NCBI RefSeq assembly: GCF_900100755.1
Contig: NZ_FNCI01000011.1
Location: 49,456 to 113,455, forward strand
DNA: 64,000 nt
Source of the DNA: Onishia taeanensis
GTDB taxonomy: Bacteria > Pseudomonadota > Gammaproteobacteria > Pseudomonadales > Halomonadaceae
Direction of reading: 5' to 3'
Both the position numbers and the translations under genes were made by a program. Shown here in pieces: positions 41,174 to 57,387 of this stretch (its first letter is position 1; every line of letters starts with the position of its first letter). The notes under the pieces were generated by a model, which saw only the letters and a list, made by a program, of their open reading frames with translations, did not search any database and had not been told where the DNA came from.

Positions 41174-42004
41174 TCAGCTACGGGCCTTGCGGCGACGTAC
41201 GATCAGCTTGTCGGTGCGCTTGTTCTTGCGAGTCTTGTAACCCTTGGTGGGGACGCCCCACGGGGTAACCGGGTTACGACCACCGCTGGTACGGCCTTCA
41301 CCGCCACCGTGCGGGTGATCCACCGGGTTCATCGCAACACCGCGAACTGTCGGGCGAACGCCACGCCAGCGTTTGGCACCGGCCTTGCCCAATTGACGGA
41401 GGCTGTGCTCAGAGTTGCTCACTTCGCCCAGGGTCGCGCGGCACTCGGCCAGGATCTTGCGCATTTCGCCGGAGCGCAGACGCAAGGTGGCATAGTTGCC
41501 TTCACGCGCCACGAGCTGGGCGCTGGTGCCGGCACTGCGAGCGATCTGAGCGCCTTTACCGGGCTTCAGTTCGATGCAATGCACGGTGGAACCCACCGGA
41601 ATGTTGCGCAGCGGAAGGGTGTTGCCCTTCTTGATCGCAGCGTTGACACCGGACTCGATGCGGTCGCCGGCCTTCACACCCTTGGGTGCGATGATGTAGC
41701 GACGCTCACCGTCCAGGTACTTCAACAGTGCGATATGAGCGCTACGGTTCGGATCGTATTCCAGGCGCTCTACGACGGCCGGAATGCCATCCTTGATGCG
41801 CTTGAAGTCGATCTGACGGTAGTGCTGACGGTGCCCACCACCCACGTGACGTGTGGTGATACGACCGTTGTTGTTACGTCCACCCGAGTGCGACTGCTTT
41901 TCCAGCAGCGGCGCGTACGGCCGACCCTTGTACAGATCATCGGAGACGATCTTGACGAGGTGGCGACGACCGGCGGATGTGGGTTTGGTCTTGACGATTG
42001 CCAT
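41174..42004 (-). CDS. rplB: 50S ribosomal protein L2
   Basis: 276 residues. The C-terminal [22 protein letters not shown] contains the universally conserved histidine near the peptidyl transferase centre. Located between rplW (17 bases) and rpsS. Confidence 0.98.
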   Translation of the reverse strand: MAIVKTKPTSAGRRHLVKIVSDDLYKGRPYAPLLEKQSHSGGRNNNGRITTRHVGGGHRQHYRQIDFKRIKDGIPAVVERLEYDPNRSAHIALLKYLDGERRYIIAPKGVKAGDRIESGVNAAIKKGNTLPLRNIPVGSTVHCIELKPGKGAQIARSAGTSAQLVAREGNYATLRLRSGEMRKILAECRATLGEVSNSEHSLRQLGKAGAKRWRGVRPTVRGVAMNPVDHPHGGGEGRTSGGRNPVTPWGVPTKGYKTRKNKRTDKLIVRRRKARS

Positions 42005-42021
42005 TATCCGTACTCCTGCCC

Positions 42022-42318
42022 TTATTCGGCGCCAGAGAAGTCTTCAAGGGTCTCACCCGCGGCGAGAGTTACATACGCCTTGCGGTAACCCTTGCGCTGG
42101 CCCAAGCCATTGGCGGTGCGCTTGGTCTTGCCCTTGATGTTCAGGACCTGTACGCGGTCAACCTTCTTACCGAACAGTGCCTGGACGGCCTGTTTGATTT
42201 CCGGCTTGGTCGCGTCAGAGGCCACCTTGAACACGTACTGGTTGTTCTCGGCGGCGGAGGCGGCCTTCTCGGTCATGTGCGGACCGAGCAGAACCTTGAA
42301 TACGCGTTCCTGGTTCAT
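42022..42318 (-). CDS. rplW: 50S ribosomal protein L23
   Basis: 98 residues. [14 protein letters not shown] opens the fold; the loop near [12 protein letters not shown] contacts rRNA. L23 is the docking site for trigger factor and SRP. Its start overlaps the rplD stop by 4 bases. Confidence 0.98.
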   Translation of the reverse strand: MNQERVFKVLLGPHMTEKAASAAENNQYVFKVASDATKPEIKQAVQALFGKKVDRVQVLNIKGKTKRTANGLGQRKGYRKAYVTLAAGETLEDFSGAE

Positions 42319-42923
42319 GCCAGCTTCTCCTCGAATTTGCGCAGGGCGGAGACGGTGACCAGCACCTTATCGAAGGCGACCAGGCTCACCGGATCGGCAG
42401 CAGCGACGTCCACCACATCCACGTGCGGGATGTTGCGAGCGGCCAGGTAAAGGTTCTCGTCGACTTCTTCGGTGACGATCAGTGCCTTTTCCAGGTTCAG
42501 CTCTTTGAGCTTGGCGGTCAGCTGCTTGGTCTTGGGTGCGTCAACGGAAATATCCTCGACGACGACCAGACGCTCCTGGCGGACCAGCTCGGAAAGAATC
42601 GAGCGGATCGCGGCCCGGTACATCTTGCGGTTGACCTTCTGGGTGTAGTCCTGCGGGCTAGCCGCAAAGGTCACACCGCCGGCGCGCCAGATCGGCGAGC
42701 GGATGGTACCAGCACGAGCACGACCGGTGCCCTTCTGGCGCCACGGCTTCTTGCCGCCGCCACGCACATCGGCGCGATTCTTCTGGGCGCGAGTACCCTG
42801 ACGACCGCCTGCCAGATAAGCAGTAACGACCTGATGGACCAGCGCTTCGTTGAATTCTTTGCCAAAGGTTGCGTCGGACACTTCAACCGTGCCGGCACTA
42901 GCACCTGAAAGATTCAGATTCAT
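42315..42923 (-). CDS. rplD: 50S ribosomal protein L4
   Basis: 202 residues. The extended loop [18 protein letters not shown] reaches the exit tunnel. In E. coli L4 represses the S10 operon through the leader of rpsJ; the leader here is short (see findings). Confidence 0.98.
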   Translation of the reverse strand: MNLNLSGASAGTVEVSDATFGKEFNEALVHQVVTAYLAGGRQGTRAQKNRADVRGGGKKPWRQKGTGRARAGTIRSPIWRAGGVTFAASPQDYTQKVNRKMYRAAIRSILSELVRQERLVVVEDISVDAPKTKQLTAKLKELNLEKALIVTEEVDENLYLAARNIPHVDVVDVAAADPVSLVAFDKVLVTVSALRKFEEKLA

Positions 42924-42937
42924 TGGATCAAACCCCC

Positions 42938-43576
42938 TTAGCGAGCTTTCACGGCACTGCGAACAACAACGTCGCTGCCCGGTGCACCCGGTACGGCGCC
43001 CTTGATCAGCAGCAGATTGCGTTCAGCGTCGACGCGCACGACTTCCAGGCTTTGCACGGTGCAGCGGACATTGCCCATCTGACCGGCCATTTTCTTGCCT
43101 TTGAAGACGCGGCCCGGGGTTTGACACATACCGATGGAACCCGGAGCGCGGTGCGCCAGAGAGTTACCATGGCTGTTGTCTTGGGTACGGAAGTTCCAGC
43201 GCTTAACGGCGCCCTGGAAACCCTTACCCTTGGAGGTACCGGTCACATCAATCTTTTGACCAGCTTCAAAGAGGGATACGGTGAGCTCGCCACCCACTTC
43301 CGGAGCTTCGTCGCCTTCAGCCAGGCGGAACTCCATCAGCGAACGGCCGGCCTCGGTACCTGCCTTGGCAAACTGTCCAGCTTGCGCTTTGGTCAGGTGC
43401 TTGGCCTTGCGTGAGCCAGAGGTAACCTGCACGGCGCTATAGCCGTCGACGTCGACGGTCTTAACGCGCGTGATGCGGTTAGGCTCAACTTCGATAACGG
43501 TCACGGGCACGGATGCGCCATCTTCGGTAAAGACACGGGTCATCCCGGCCTTCTTACCGACTAAACCGATAGTCAT
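42938..43576 (-). CDS. rplC: 50S ribosomal protein L3
   Basis: 212 residues. [16 protein letters not shown] is the family start, and the loop [20 protein letters not shown] contains the glutamine methylated by PrmB in E. coli. A 151-base gap separates it from rpsJ, the longest gap inside this operon. Confidence 0.98.
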   Translation of the reverse strand: MTIGLVGKKAGMTRVFTEDGASVPVTVIEVEPNRITRVKTVDVDGYSAVQVTSGSRKAKHLTKAQAGQFAKAGTEAGRSLMEFRLAEGDEAPEVGGELTVSLFEAGQKIDVTGTSKGKGFQGAVKRWNFRTQDNSHGNSLAHRAPGSIGMCQTPGRVFKGKKMAGQMGNVRCTVQSLEVVRVDAERNLLLIKGAVPGAPGSDVVVRSAVKAR

Positions 43577-43727
43577 GTTCAGTCTCCTATAGTGTACGGG
43601 GCTATCACCCGCTATGGCTGCCCTTTCCAGAGCATTCCACTAGCACATTGTGTGACGCCATCTCGGCGTGACGGCGGCTGCTCCTGACCTTGAAGGGGAG
43701 CGGCGACCGTGAGTGTCTAGTGTGGTC
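43577..43727 (-). promoter_or_regulatory. Long untranslated spacer between rpsJ and rplC
   Basis: 151 bases without a reading frame inside an operon whose other gaps are mostly under 35 bases. An inverted repeat CACTAG (43638-43643) / CTAGTG (43717-43722) could pair over a 73-base loop. It may be an mRNA-level control or processing site; no known leader class is recognised. Confidence 0.35.
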
Positions 43728-44039
43728 TCAGTCGAGTTTGATCTGAACGTCCACGCCAGCGGCGAGGTCGAGCTTCATCAATGCATCAACGGTCTTTTCA
43801 GTGGGCTCAACGATGTCGAGCACACGCTTATGAGTGCGGATCTCATACTGGTCGCGCGCGTCCTTGTTGACGTGCGGAGAGACCAGGATGGTGTAGCGCT
43901 CACGATTGGTCGGCAGCGGAATCGGACCGTGCACCTGAGCACCGGTACGCTTGGCGGTCTCAACAATCTCCGCGGCGGACTGGTCAATCAGGCGATGATC
44001 GAACGCCTTCAACCGAATGCGAATCTTCTGGTTCTGCAT
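43728..44039 (-). CDS. rpsJ: 30S ribosomal protein S10 (NusE)
   Basis: 103 residues, E. coli length. [17 protein letters not shown] opens it and VDVQIKL closes it. Besides its ribosomal role, S10 is NusE and binds NusB and NusG. First gene of the S10 operon, with a strong promoter 65-93 bases upstream. Confidence 0.98.
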   Translation of the reverse strand: MQNQKIRIRLKAFDHRLIDQSAAEIVETAKRTGAQVHGPIPLPTNRERYTILVSPHVNKDARDQYEIRTHKRVLDIVEPTEKTVDALMKLDLAAGVDVQIKLD

Positions 44040-44103
44040 TTGCCCTAAACTCCAATGGATGTCGACGGCGCGAGCCGTCTACCCACGCATTCAAAGGATG
44101 CGC

Positions 44104-44132
44104 ATTATAGGCATGCAGCCTCACAGAGTCAA
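44104..44132 (-). promoter_or_regulatory. Strong sigma70 promoter of the S10 operon
   Basis: On the minus strand TTGACT (44132-44127), a 17-base spacer and a perfect TATAAT (44109-44104). The predicted transcript would start near 44097, about 58 bases before the rpsJ ATG. A GACGGC / GCCGTC hairpin lies in the short leader. Confidence 0.85.
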
Positions 44133-44156
44133 ACCCTGCGAGACAACATGCGCAGA

Positions 44157-44182
44157 AAGGGGGCTCCCGCAGGAGCCCCCTT
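44157..44182 (-). terminator. Terminator after tuf
   Basis: A perfect 11-bp stem (44157-44167 with 44172-44182) with a 4-base loop, 23 bases after the tuf stop; the minus-strand side ends in CTTTCT rather than a long T run. It separates the str operon from the S10 operon. Confidence 0.75.
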
Positions 44183-44205
44183 CGATCATCGGGTGAGCCT
44201 AAGGC

Positions 44206-45399
44206 TTACTTGACGATCTTGGCGACAACGCCGGCGCCAACGGTACGGCCGCCTTCACGAACAGCGAAGCGCAGGCCGTCTTCCATGGCGATCGGAGCGA
44301 TCAGGGTAACGGTCATTTTGACGTTATCACCCGGCATGACCATCTCAACGCCTTCCGGCAGCTCACAGGTACCGGTCACGTCGGTGGTACGGAAGTAGAA
44401 CTGCGGACGGTAGCCCTTGAAGAACGGAGTGTGACGACCACCCTCGTCCTTGGACAGCACATAGACTTCGGCTTCGAAGACGGTGTGCGGCGTGATGGTG
44501 CCCGGCTTGGCCAGAACCTGACCACGCTCGACGTCGTCACGCTTGGTGCCACGCAGCAGGGCGCCGACGTTCTCACCAGCACGACCTTCGTCGAGCAGCT
44601 TGCGGAACATCTCGACACCGGTAACGGTAGTCTTGACGGTGTCTTTCAGACCGACGATTTCGACTTCTTCGCCTGCCTTGACGATGCCGCGCTCGACACG
44701 ACCGGTCACAACGGTACCGCGACCAGAGATGGAGAACACGTCTTCGATCGGCATCAGGAACGGCTGATCGATAGCGCGCTCCGGCTCCGGGATGTACGCG
44801 TCCAGGGCCTTGATCAGGTTGGCAACGGCGGTAGTACCCATGCCGTTGTCGTCCTTGCCTTCCAGGGCCATCAGCGCAGAGCCGATGATGATCGGGGTGT
44901 CGTCACCCGGGAAGTCGTACTCGCTCAGGAGTTCGCGGACTTCCATTTCGACCAGCTCGAGCAGCTCTTCGTCGTCGACCATGTCGGCCTTGTTCAGGAA
45001 CACGACGATGAACGGCACGCCGACCTGACGCGAGAGCAGGATGTGCTCGCGAGTCTGCGGCATGGGGCCGTCGGCAGCGCTGCAGACCAGGATAGCGCCG
45101 TCCATCTGGGCAGCACCGGTGATCATGTTCTTGACGTAGTCAGCGTGACCCGGGCAGTCGACGTGAGCGTAGTGACGCTCTTCGGACTGGTATTCCACGT
45201 GAGCGGTGGAGATGGTGATACCGCGCTCACGCTCTTCCGGGGCGTTGTCGATGGAGTCGAACGCACGAGCGTCGCCACCGAAGACTTCTGCAGATACGCG
45301 GGTCAGAGCCGCGGTCAGCGTGGTCTTGCCGTGGTCAACGTGACCGATGGTGCCGACGTTGATATGCGGTTTGGAACGTTCGAATTTTTCCTTAGCCAC
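44206..45399 (-). CDS. tuf: Elongation factor Tu
   Basis: 397 residues. GTP-binding motifs are [13 protein letters not shown] and NKADM; the effector region [13 protein letters not shown] and the C-terminal ECHDxxR-type domain end [15 protein letters not shown] are intact. EF-Tu brings aminoacyl-tRNA to the ribosome. It follows fusA at 29 bases. This is the only tuf gene in the window; the second copy usually found before tRNA-Trp is absent. Confidence 0.98.
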   Translation of the reverse strand: MAKEKFERSKPHINVGTIGHVDHGKTTLTAALTRVSAEVFGGDARAFDSIDNAPEERERGITISTAHVEYQSEERHYAHVDCPGHADYVKNMITGAAQMDGAILVCSAADGPMPQTREHILLSRQVGVPFIVVFLNKADMVDDEELLELVEMEVRELLSEYDFPGDDTPIIIGSALMALEGKDDNGMGTTAVANLIKALDAYIPEPERAIDQPFLMPIEDVFSISGRGTVVTGRVERGIVKAGEEVEIVGLKDTVKTTVTGVEMFRKLLDEGRAGENVGALLRGTKRDDVERGQVLAKPGTITPHTVFEAEVYVLSKDEGGRHTPFFKGYRPQFYFRTTDVTGTCELPEGVEMVMPGDNVKMTVTLIAPIAMEDGLRFAVREGGRTVGAGVVAKIVK

Positions 45400-45428
45400 T
45401 GCTATAACCTCTTTACGTTAGCTAACGG

Positions 45429-47549
45429 TTAACCGTTCTGGTTGATGACGGCTTCCACGATGCTGGAGGGCGCCTCGTCGTACTTCGCAAACTCCATGGA
45501 GTAGCTTGCACGGCCCTGGGTCTGAGAACGCAGATCGGTTGCATAACCGAACATCTCAGCCAGCGGCACCATTGCGCGGATGGTCTTCCCAGAGGAAGTA
45601 TCATCCATGCCCTGCACCAGACCGCGACGACGGTTAAGATCGCCCATGACGTCACCCATAAACTCTTCGGGGGTCACGACTTCGACCTTCATCATCGGCT
45701 CCAGCAGCACGGCCTTGGCCTTTTTGGCACCTTCTTTGATCGCCATGGAAGAAGCGATCTTGAACGCGGTCTCGTTAGAGTCCACGTCATGATAGGAACC
45801 ATCGTACAGCGTGACCTTGACGTCGATCATCGGGTAGCCCGCGATGACACCGTTCTGCAGCTGTTCATAGGCCCCTTTCTCGACAGCAGGCACGTATTCC
45901 TTCGGAACCACGCCGCCGACGATCTCGGACGAAAACTTGAAGTGCATCTCCTCGTCTTCGCCCTTGTCTTCTGCAGTCAGCGGTTCGATGCGCAGGTACA
46001 CATGACCGAACTGACCGCGACCGCCTGACTGACGTACGAACTTACCTTCCTGTTCGACGCTGTGGCGGATGGTCTCACGATAAGCCACCTGCGGCTTACC
46101 GATGTTGGCATCGACCTTGAACTCGCGACGCATGCGGTCAACGATGATGTCGAGGTGCAGCTCACCCATGCCGGAGATGATGGTCTGGCCGGTTTCCTCG
46201 TCAGTCTTGACTTGGAAGGACGGATCCTCCTGAGCCAGCTTGCCGAGGGCGACGCCCATCTTCTCTTGGTCGGCCTTGGACTTCGGCTCCACGGCCACCG
46301 AGATCACCGGATCCGGGAACTCCATGCGCTCGAGAATGATCTTGTCATTCAGGTCGCACAGGGTATCACCGGTGGTGACGTCCTTGAGACCGATACAGGC
46401 AGCGATGTCGCCGGCCAGCACTTCCTTGATCTCTTCACGAGAGTTGGAGTGCATCTGGACGATACGGCCAACACGCTCTTTCTTGCTCTTCACAGAGTTG
46501 AAGACGCTATCGCCAGACTTCAAGACCCCGGAATACACACGGATGAAGGTCAGGGTGCCAACGAACGGGTCGGTGGCGATCTTGAAGGCCAGAGCGGCGA
46601 AGGGTGCACTGTCATCGGCCTCACGGGTCGCGATGGTGCCATCCTTGTCGTCCAGCTCACCCTCGATGGCCTTGACCTCGGTCGGAGACGGCATGTACTC
46701 GATGACGCCATCCAGCACGGCCTGCACGCCCTTGTTCTTGAACGCGGAGCCACAGGTCACCAGCACGATCTCGTTGTCGAGGGTGCGACGACGCAGACCG
46801 GCCTTGATCTCCTCGATGGACAACTCGCCTTCTTCGAGGTACTTCTCCATCAGTTCTTCGGAGGCCTCGGCGGCGGCTTCGACCATCTCTTCGCGGTACT
46901 TCTCGGCGGTCTCTTGGAGCTCAGCCGGGATATCAACCAGGTCATAGTTCATGCCGTGGTTGTCTTCGTCCCACAGGATCGCCTTCATCTGGATCAGGTC
47001 GACGACGCCCTTGAACTCGTCCTCGGCACCCCAGTTGATCTGGATCGGCACCGCATTGGCGTTCAGGCGAGTCTTCAACTGGTCGAGAACCATGAAGAAG
47101 TCGGCGCCGGCACGGTCCATCTTGTTGACGAACACCATGCGCGGAACTTCGTACTTGTTGGCCTGACGCCAGACTGTCTCGGTCTGCGGCTGCACACCGG
47201 AGCTACCACACAGCACGACGACCGCGCCATCAAGCACACGCAGGGAGCGTTCGACTTCGATGGTGAAGTCAACGTGTCCCGGGGTGTCGATGATGTTGAT
47301 GCGGTGCTCATCGAACTGCTTGTTCATGCCCTGCCAGAAGCAGGTGGTCGCCGCGGAGGTGATGGTAATACCACGCTCCTGCTCCTGTTGCATCCAGTCC
47401 ATGGTGGCTGCGCCATCATGGACCTCGCCGACCTTGTGAGAAAGGCCGGTGTAGAACAGGACACGCTCGGTAGTGGTGGTCTTCCCGGCGTCGACGTGGG
47501 CAACGATACCGATATTACGGTAGCGCTTAAGCGGTGTCTTACGTGCCAC
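45429..47549 (-). CDS. fusA: Elongation factor G
   Basis: 706 residues; E. coli has 704. G motifs [23 protein letters not shown] and [10 protein letters not shown] are present, followed by domains II-V ending with [22 protein letters not shown]. It drives translocation and works with RRF in recycling. Downstream of rpsG with a 63-base gap. Confidence 0.98.
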   Translation of the reverse strand: MARKTPLKRYRNIGIVAHVDAGKTTTTERVLFYTGLSHKVGEVHDGAATMDWMQQEQERGITITSAATTCFWQGMNKQFDEHRINIIDTPGHVDFTIEVERSLRVLDGAVVVLCGSSGVQPQTETVWRQANKYEVPRMVFVNKMDRAGADFFMVLDQLKTRLNANAVPIQINWGAEDEFKGVVDLIQMKAILWDEDNHGMNYDLVDIPAELQETAEKYREEMVEAAAEASEELMEKYLEEGELSIEEIKAGLRRRTLDNEIVLVTCGSAFKNKGVQAVLDGVIEYMPSPTEVKAIEGELDDKDGTIATREADDSAPFAALAFKIATDPFVGTLTFIRVYSGVLKSGDSVFNSVKSKKERVGRIVQMHSNSREEIKEVLAGDIAACIGLKDVTTGDTLCDLNDKIILERMEFPDPVISVAVEPKSKADQEKMGVALGKLAQEDPSFQVKTDEETGQTIISGMGELHLDIIVDRMRREFKVDANIGKPQVAYRETIRHSVEQEGKFVRQSGGRGQFGHVYLRIEPLTAEDKGEDEEMHFKFSSEIVGGVVPKEYVPAVEKGAYEQLQNGVIAGYPMIDVKVTLYDGSYHDVDSNETAFKIASSMAIKEGAKKAKAVLLEPMMKVEVVTPEEFMGDVMGDLNRRRGLVQGMDDTSSGKTIRAMVPLAEMFGYATDLRSQTQGRASYSMEFAKYDEAPSSIVEAVINQNG

Positions 47550-47612
47550 GATGGAATTCCCCGTTGGTTGGAGGCGCCCTGGAATATGGGCGCCTCGTGT
47601 TGCGAAGCCTGC

Positions 47613-48083
47613 TTAGAAGCGGTAGTGCGAGAAGGCCTTGTTGGCCTCCGCCATGCGGTGCACGTCTTCGCGCTTCTTCACAGCGGCGCCCTTGCCTTCA
47701 GCGGCATCGAGCATCTCACCGGCCAGACGCTGCACCATAGTCTTTTCACCACGGTTACGGGCAGCATCGGCCAGCCAGCGCATGGCCAGCGCCTGACGAC
47801 GCGAGGGACGCACTTCCACGGGCACCTGGTAGGTAGCACCACCGACACGACGAGATTTCACCTCGACCATGGGCTGAATGGTTTCCAGCGCCTTGTCGAA
47901 GATCTCCAGCGGGTCATCATTGTTGCGCTCGGACACACGGTCCAGGGCGCCATAAACGATACGTTCAGCTACAGACTTCTTGCCGCTGATCATGAGGTGG
48001 TTCATGAACTTTGCCAGGCGCTCGCTTCCGAACTTCGGATCCGGGAGGATTTCGCGCTTCGCAGCAACTCTTCTTCTAGGCAT
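47613..48083 (-). CDS. rpsG: 30S ribosomal protein S7
   Basis: 156 residues. [27 protein letters not shown] start and the C-terminal AFSHYRF are present. S7 nucleates the 30S head; in E. coli it represses the str operon by binding the rpsL-rpsG spacer, which is 131 bases here. Confidence 0.98.
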   Translation of the reverse strand: MPRRRVAAKREILPDPKFGSERLAKFMNHLMISGKKSVAERIVYGALDRVSERNNDDPLEIFDKALETIQPMVEVKSRRVGGATYQVPVEVRPSRRQALAMRWLADAARNRGEKTMVQRLAGEMLDAAEGKGAAVKKREDVHRMAEANKAFSHYRF

Positions 48084-48214
48084 GATAAGCCCTCAAAACT
48101 AAGGGGTCCTTCAGGTAAACCCGAGACTGGTACAGGGCTCGCCTGCAACGCTCGACCTTACTCTTATCAGACCGGTGCAATATGGTATGGCGGTTCCGGC
48201 GGCGTTCGAGTCGC

Positions 48215-48589
48215 TTAGGACTTCGGACGCTTGGTGCCGTACTTGGAACGGCCCTGCTTACGGTTCTGGACACCGGAGGTGTCGAGAGCGCCGCGAACGG
48301 TGTGATAACGCACACCCGGCAAGTCCTTCACTCGACCGCCGCGAATCAGCACGACAGAGTGTTCTTGCAGGTTGTGACCTTCACCACCGATGTAGGAAGA
48401 CACTTCATACCCGTTGGTCAGACGAACACGGCACACCTTACGCAGTGCGGAGTTCGGCTTCTTCGGGGTAGTGGTGTAAACGCGGGTGCAAACCCCGCGA
48501 CGTTGCGGGCAGGCCTGCAGCGCCGGAACGTCGCTCTTGACGACGGGACGCTTGCGCGGCTTGCGCACGAGCTGGTTAATAGTTGCCAT
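48215..48589 (-). CDS. rpsL: 30S ribosomal protein S12
   Basis: 124 residues from ATG at 48589, the E. coli length; upstream in-frame codons are not conserved. The streptomycin-related lysines are wild type ([12 protein letters not shown] and [12 protein letters not shown]), so the protein predicts sensitivity. The start of the str operon, with a promoter just upstream. Confidence 0.98.
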   Translation of the reverse strand: MATINQLVRKPRKRPVVKSDVPALQACPQRRGVCTRVYTTTPKKPNSALRKVCRVRLTNGYEVSSYIGGEGHNLQEHSVVLIRGGRVKDLPGVRYHTVRGALDTSGVQNRKQGRSKYGTKRPKS

Positions 48590-48670
48590 GGTCTGTAGCT
48601 GACTCCAATGGTTGCCTTGGCCTTTCGATAGCGAGCGCGGGCGCACCCACCCCACTTTCAAAGGCTGCGC

Positions 48671-48700
48671 ATTCTACTGTCTCAGAGCGATCCGCGTCAA
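48671..48700 (-). promoter_or_regulatory. str operon promoter, abutting the rpoC terminator
   Basis: On the minus strand TTGACG (48700-48695), an 18-base spacer and TAGAAT (48676-48671), 82 bases before rpsL. The first two bases of the -35 box are the last bases of the rpoC terminator stem. Confidence 0.75.
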
Positions 48701-48726
48701 GGCCGGCGCCAAATGGCACCGGCCTT
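48699..48726 (-). terminator. Terminator after rpoC
   Basis: A 12-bp stem (48715-48726 with 48699-48710) with one G-U pair in RNA and a 4-base loop, ending in TT only. It begins 14 bases past the rpoC stop. With such a short T run it may leak and allow read-through into rpsL. Confidence 0.6.
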
Positions 48727-48739
48727 GCGCTGGCTCTGG

Positions 48740-52957
<4,218 letters not shown>

Positions 52958-53077
52958 AGGTCGGCTCCGTTGCGGAGTTGTCATAGGCGGGGGCGGCGTG
53001 CTGCCCGCCCCCGCGGACCATCTTTCTCGAGCACTGTCGTGAGTACTGTCGCCAGTACTGACTCAAGTCCCGGGTGC

Positions 53078-56000
53078 TTAGCCTTCCAGCTCGATGTCGA
53101 TGCCCAGCGAGCGGATTTCCTTCACCAGTACGTTGAAGGATTCCGGCATGCCCGCCTGCATGGTGTGGTCGCCATCCACGATGCTCTTGTACATCTTGGT
53201 ACGACCTTCCACGTCATCGGACTTGACCGTGAGCATCTCCTGGAGGGTATAGGCTGCACCGTAGGCTTCCAGGGCCCAGACCTCCATCTCACCGAAGCGC
53301 TGACCACCGAACTGCGCCTTGCCGCCCAGCGGTTGCTGGGTGACCAACGAGTACGAGCCCGTGGAGCGCGCGTGCATCTTGTCGTCGACCAGGTGGTTGA
53401 GCTTGAGCATGTACATGTAGCCCACCGTGACCGGGCGGTCGAAGGACTCGCCGGTACGCCCATCGTAGAGCGTCATCTGACCGGAATCCGGCAGGTCGGC
53501 AAGGCTCAGCAGATGCTTGATCTCATGCTCCTTGGCGCCGTCGAAGACCGGCGTGGCCATCGGCACACCGCCCTGGAGGTTCTTCGCCAGCGCGATCACC
53601 TCGTCGTCGGACAGGGAGCTGATGTCCTCGAGGCGCGAGCCCTCGGTGTTGTAGACCTTGCCGAGGAAGTCACGCAGCTGGACGACCTGCTGTTCGCGGG
53701 CCTCGCGCAGCATGTGCTCGATCTTGACGCCAAGACCACGCGCGGCCATGCCCAGGTGGGTCTCGAGGATCTGACCGACGTTCATACGCGACGGTACGCC
53801 CAGCGGGTTCAGAACCACGTCGACCGGCTCACCGCCGCCGTCGAAGGGCATGTCCTCGATCGGCATGATCGCGGAGATAACACCCTTGTTACCGTGACGA
53901 CCGGCCATCTTGTCGCCCGGCTGAATGCGACGCTTGACCGCCATGTAGACCTTGACGATCTTCAGCACGCCAGGCGCCAGATCGTCGCCCTGGGTCAGCT
54001 TGCGTTTCTTGTCTTCGAAGCGCTCGTCCATCTCCTTGCGACGGTTTTCGAGCTGCTCATCGGCCTGAGCCAGCAGTTCGTTGAGCGACTCGTCCTGCAT
54101 GCGCAGCTTGAACCACTGCTGACGCGGCAGCTCTTCGAGGTACTCCTCGGAGAGGACATCGTCCTTCTTGAGCTTGGGACCACCGTTGACCGGCTGACCG
54201 GACAGGGTGCGCTTCAGGCGTTCGAAGGTCGCGTCTTCGGCGATGCGGTAGGTCTCTTGGAGATCCTTGCGCACCTCATCGAGCTGCATCTGCTCGATGG
54301 ACAGCGCGCGGGAGTCCTTCTCGACGCCGTCGCGGGTGAAGACCTGAACGTCGATGACCGTGCCCTTCATGCCGGTCGGGGCACGCAGGGAGGTATCCTT
54401 AACGTCGGAGGCCTTCTCACCGAAGATGGCACGTAGCAGCTTCTCTTCCGGCGTCAGCTGGGTCTCGCCCTTCGGCGTGACCTTACCGACCAGAATGTCG
54501 CCCGGGCCGACCTCGGCACCGATATACACCACGCCGGCTTCGTCGAGCTTGGACAGCGCCGACTCACCCACGTTGGGGATATCCGAGGTGATTTCCTCGG
54601 CGCCCAGCTTGGTGTCGCGAGACACACAGGTCAGTTCCTGGATGTGGATGGTGGTGAAGCGGTCTTCCTGCACCACGCGCTCCGAGAACAGGATGGAGTC
54701 CTCGAAGTTGTAGCCGTTCCAGGGCATGAAGGCGATGCGCATGTTCTGGCCCAGCGCCAGGTCGCCCATGTCGACGGACGGGCCGTCGGCGAGTATATCG
54801 TCCTTCGATACCCGGTCACCCGGGCGCACGATCGGACGCTGGTTCATGCAGGTGTTCTGGTTCGAGCGGGTGTACTTGGTGAGGTTGTAGATATCCACAC
54901 CGGCTTCACCGCCGATGATCTCGTCCTCATTGACCCGCACCACGACGCGACGGGCATCGACCGAGTCGATCACGCCACCACGACGGGCCACCGCGCAGAC
55001 ACCGGAGTCACGGGCGACGAATCGCTCCATGCCCGTACCTACCAGCGGCTTGTCGGCGCGCAGGGTCGGCACCGCCTGACGCTGCATGTTCGCACCCATC
55101 AGGGCGCGGTTGGCGTCATCGTGCTCGAGGAACGGAATCAGGGCCGCTGCCACGGACACCACCTGGCGCGGAGACACGTCCATCATGGTGACCTTGTCCG
55201 GCGCCATGAAGGTGGTCTCGCCGCGGTGACGCACCTGAACCAGGTCATCGACCAGATGGCCGTTCTCGTCAACCGTGGCCGAGGCCTGGGCGATAACGAA
55301 GTTGCCTTCTTCGATGGCCGACAGCTGCACCACTTCATCGGTGATCTGACCGTCCACGACCTTGCGGTACGGCGTCTCGAGGAAACCGTAGCTGTTGGTG
55401 TGGCTGTAGGTCGCCAGCGAGTTGATCAGACCGATGTTCGGGCCTTCCGGCGTTTCGATCGGGCACAGGCGACCATAGTGAGTCGCGTGTACGTCACGCA
55501 CCTCGAAGCCGGCGCGCTCACGGGTCAGACCGCCCGGACCGAGCGCCGAGACACGACGCTTGTGGGTGACCTCGGACAGCGGGTTGTTCTGGTCCATGAA
55601 CTGGGACAGCTGGCTCGAACCGAAGAACTCCTTCACCGCCGCCGCGACCGGCTTGGCGTTGATCAGGTCCTGCGGCATCAGGCCTTCGCTCTCGGCCATG
55701 GACAGACGTTCCTTGACCGCACGCTCGACGCGCACCAGGCCAACGCGGAACTGGTTCTCTGCCATCTCGCCGACACAGCGGATACGGCGGTTACCCAGGT
55801 GGTCGATATCATCGACGTCGCCGAAGCCGTTGCGGATCGCAATCAGCTCCTTGAGCACATCGAGGATGTCGCCATTGTCGAGGACGCCGGAACCGGTATC
55901 ACCGTCACGACGCAGACGACGGTTGAACTTCATCCGACCCACGCCCGACAGGTCGTAGCGGTCTTCGGTGAAGAACAGGTTGTGGAACAGCGTCTCGGCG

Positions 56001-57154
56001 GCTTCCTTGGTGGGCGGCTCGCCGGGGCGCATCATGCGGTAGATCTCGACCAATGCCTCGAGCTGGCTGCGAGTGCTATCCAGCTTCAGGGTGTCGGAGA
56101 TGAACGGACCGCAGTCGAGGTCGTTGGTATAGAGCGTTTCGAGGGTAGTGATGCCGGCGGTGGCCAGCTTCTCGAGCAGCTCCGGCGTGATCTCGGAGTT
56201 GCACTCGCAGATCAGCTCGCCGGTCTTTGGATCGACTTGATCCTTGGCCAGCGTCTTGCCGTACAGGTACTCCATCGGCACTTCGAGACGCTCGAGGCCC
56301 GACTTTTCCATCTGACGGATGTGCTTCTGGGTGATACGACGACCTTCTTCGACGATCACACTGCCATCGGCATCCTTGATGTCGAAGGTCGCGGTTTCGC
56401 CGCGCAGGCGCGACGGCACCAGATCCACCGAGAAACCGCTCTTCTCGATGTGGAAGGTGCTGGTCTCGAAGAAGTTATCGAGGATCTCCTCGGCGCTCAT
56501 GCCCAGCGCGCGCAGCAACACGGACGCCGGCAGTTTGCGGCGACGGTCGATACGCACGAAGACGTTGTCCTTGGGGTCGAACTCGAAGTCGAGCCAGGAC
56601 CCGCGGTAGGGGATAACCCGCGCAGAGTACAGCAGCTTGCCTGAGGAGTGGCTCTTGCCCTTGTCATGGTCGAAGAACACACCCGGCGAGCGATGCAGCT
56701 GGGAGACGATGACACGCTCGGTACCGTTGACCACGAAGGTACCGTTCTCGGTCATCAGGGGGATTTCCCCCATGTAGACTTCCTGCTCCTTGATATCCTT
56801 GATCGCTTTGTTGGACGACTCGCGATCGTAGATGATCAGACGTACCTTGACGCGCAGCGGTGCCGAATAGGTGACCCCGCGCAGCTGACATTCCTTGACG
56901 TCGAAGGCCGGCGTGCCGAAACGATAGCTGACATACTCGAGAGCAGCGTTGCCCGAGAAGCTCTCGATCGGGAATACGGACTTGAAGGCGGCGTGCAGGC
57001 CGAGCTCGAGCCGCTCTTCCGGCGAGCGATCCTGCTGGAGGAAGTCGTAGTAGGAATCAAGCTGGATGGCCAGCAGGTAAGGCACATCCATCACTTGGGG
57101 CAGTTTGCCGAAATCCTTGCGGATGCGTTTTTTCTCAGTGTATGAGTAAGCCAT
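53078..57154 (-). CDS. rpoB: DNA-directed RNA polymerase subunit beta
   Basis: 1358 residues; E. coli has 1342. It begins [19 protein letters not shown]. The rifampicin pocket [23 protein letters not shown] is wild type. The C-terminal clamp region with [25 protein letters not shown] is intact. About 120 bases separate it from rpoC and 233 from rplL, where an attenuator-like hairpin lies. Confidence 0.98.
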   Translation of the reverse strand: MAYSYTEKKRIRKDFGKLPQVMDVPYLLAIQLDSYYDFLQQDRSPEERLELGLHAAFKSVFPIESFSGNAALEYVSYRFGTPAFDVKECQLRGVTYSAPLRVKVRLIIYDRESSNKAIKDIKEQEVYMGEIPLMTENGTFVVNGTERVIVSQLHRSPGVFFDHDKGKSHSSGKLLYSARVIPYRGSWLDFEFDPKDNVFVRIDRRRKLPASVLLRALGMSAEEILDNFFETSTFHIEKSGFSVDLVPSRLRGETATFDIKDADGSVIVEEGRRITQKHIRQMEKSGLERLEVPMEYLYGKTLAKDQVDPKTGELICECNSEITPELLEKLATAGITTLETLYTNDLDCGPFISDTLKLDSTRSQLEALVEIYRMMRPGEPPTKEAAETLFHNLFFTEDRYDLSGVGRMKFNRRLRRDGDTGSGVLDNGDILDVLKELIAIRNGFGDVDDIDHLGNRRIRCVGEMAENQFRVGLVRVERAVKERLSMAESEGLMPQDLINAKPVAAAVKEFFGSSQLSQFMDQNNPLSEVTHKRRVSALGPGGLTRERAGFEVRDVHATHYGRLCPIETPEGPNIGLINSLATYSHTNSYGFLETPYRKVVDGQITDEVVQLSAIEEGNFVIAQASATVDENGHLVDDLVQVRHRGETTFMAPDKVTMMDVSPRQVVSVAAALIPFLEHDDANRALMGANMQRQAVPTLRADKPLVGTGMERFVARDSGVCAVARRGGVIDSVDARRVVVRVNEDEIIGGEAGVDIYNLTKYTRSNQNTCMNQRPIVRPGDRVSKDDILADGPSVDMGDLALGQNMRIAFMPWNGYNFEDSILFSERVVQEDRFTTIHIQELTCVSRDTKLGAEEITSDIPNVGESALSKLDEAGVVYIGAEVGPGDILVGKVTPKGETQLTPEEKLLRAIFGEKASDVKDTSLRAPTGMKGTVIDVQVFTRDGVEKDSRALSIEQMQLDEVRKDLQETYRIAEDATFERLKRTLSGQPVNGGPKLKKDDVLSEEYLEELPRQQWFKLRMQDESLNELLAQADEQLENRRKEMDERFEDKKRKLTQGDDLAPGVLKIVKVYMAVKRRIQPGDKMAGRHGNKGVISAIMPIEDMPFDGGGEPVDVVLNPLGVPSRMNVGQILETHLGMAARGLGVKIEHMLREAREQQVVQLRDFLGKVYNTEGSRLEDISSLSDDEVIALAKNLQGGVPMATPVFDGAKEHEIKHLLSLADLPDSGQMTLYDGRTGESFDRPVTVGYMYMLKLNHLVDDKMHARSTGSYSLVTQQPLGGKAQFGGQRFGEMEVWALEAYGAAYTLQEMLTVKSDDVEGRTKMYKSIVDGDHTMQAGMPESFNVLVKEIRSLGIDIELEG

Positions 57155-57204
57155 CTGTATTCCCCAGCTTGTTCACCATGGGTGACCGATGCGTGTCGGC
57201 GCCA

Positions 57205-57228
57205 CCTGACGGGATGGGTCCCGTCAGG
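57205..57228 (-). promoter_or_regulatory. Perfect hairpin in the rpoB leader
   Basis: A 10-bp perfect stem (57205-57214 with 57219-57228) with a 4-base loop, about 50 bases before rpoB. In E. coli the rplL-rpoB spacer carries an RNase III processing site; this hairpin could play that part, but the match is positional only. Confidence 0.4.
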
Positions 57229-57313
57229 CGCTGACGGCAAGCCCCCTCTTGGAAGCTCGCCGTCGGAATTCGGCTAGCGGCGTCGCATGAAAGCGGGCAG
57301 CTAGTAACAACAG

Positions 57314-57347
57314 AAAAAGGCCGGTAGCGGGAAGCCCGCCACCAGCC
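57314..57347 (-). terminator. Attenuator-like terminator between rplL and rpoB
   Basis: On the minus strand a stem of 11 pairs in three blocks with two mismatches (57335-57347 with 57319-57331), a 3-base loop and a run of five T. It lies 40 bases after rplL. The imperfect stem fits partial termination, like the attenuator known at this place in E. coli. Confidence 0.7.
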
Positions 57348-57387
57348 GTGGAAGCTTACGCAGCGCGTGAAGCCATGGGCACAAGGA

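Noticed and set aside
46062..48218. 718-codon plus-strand frame across fusA and rpsG, and a similar 912-codon frame over rpoC
   Set aside because: Both are antisense shadows of strongly conserved genes and span gene boundaries.
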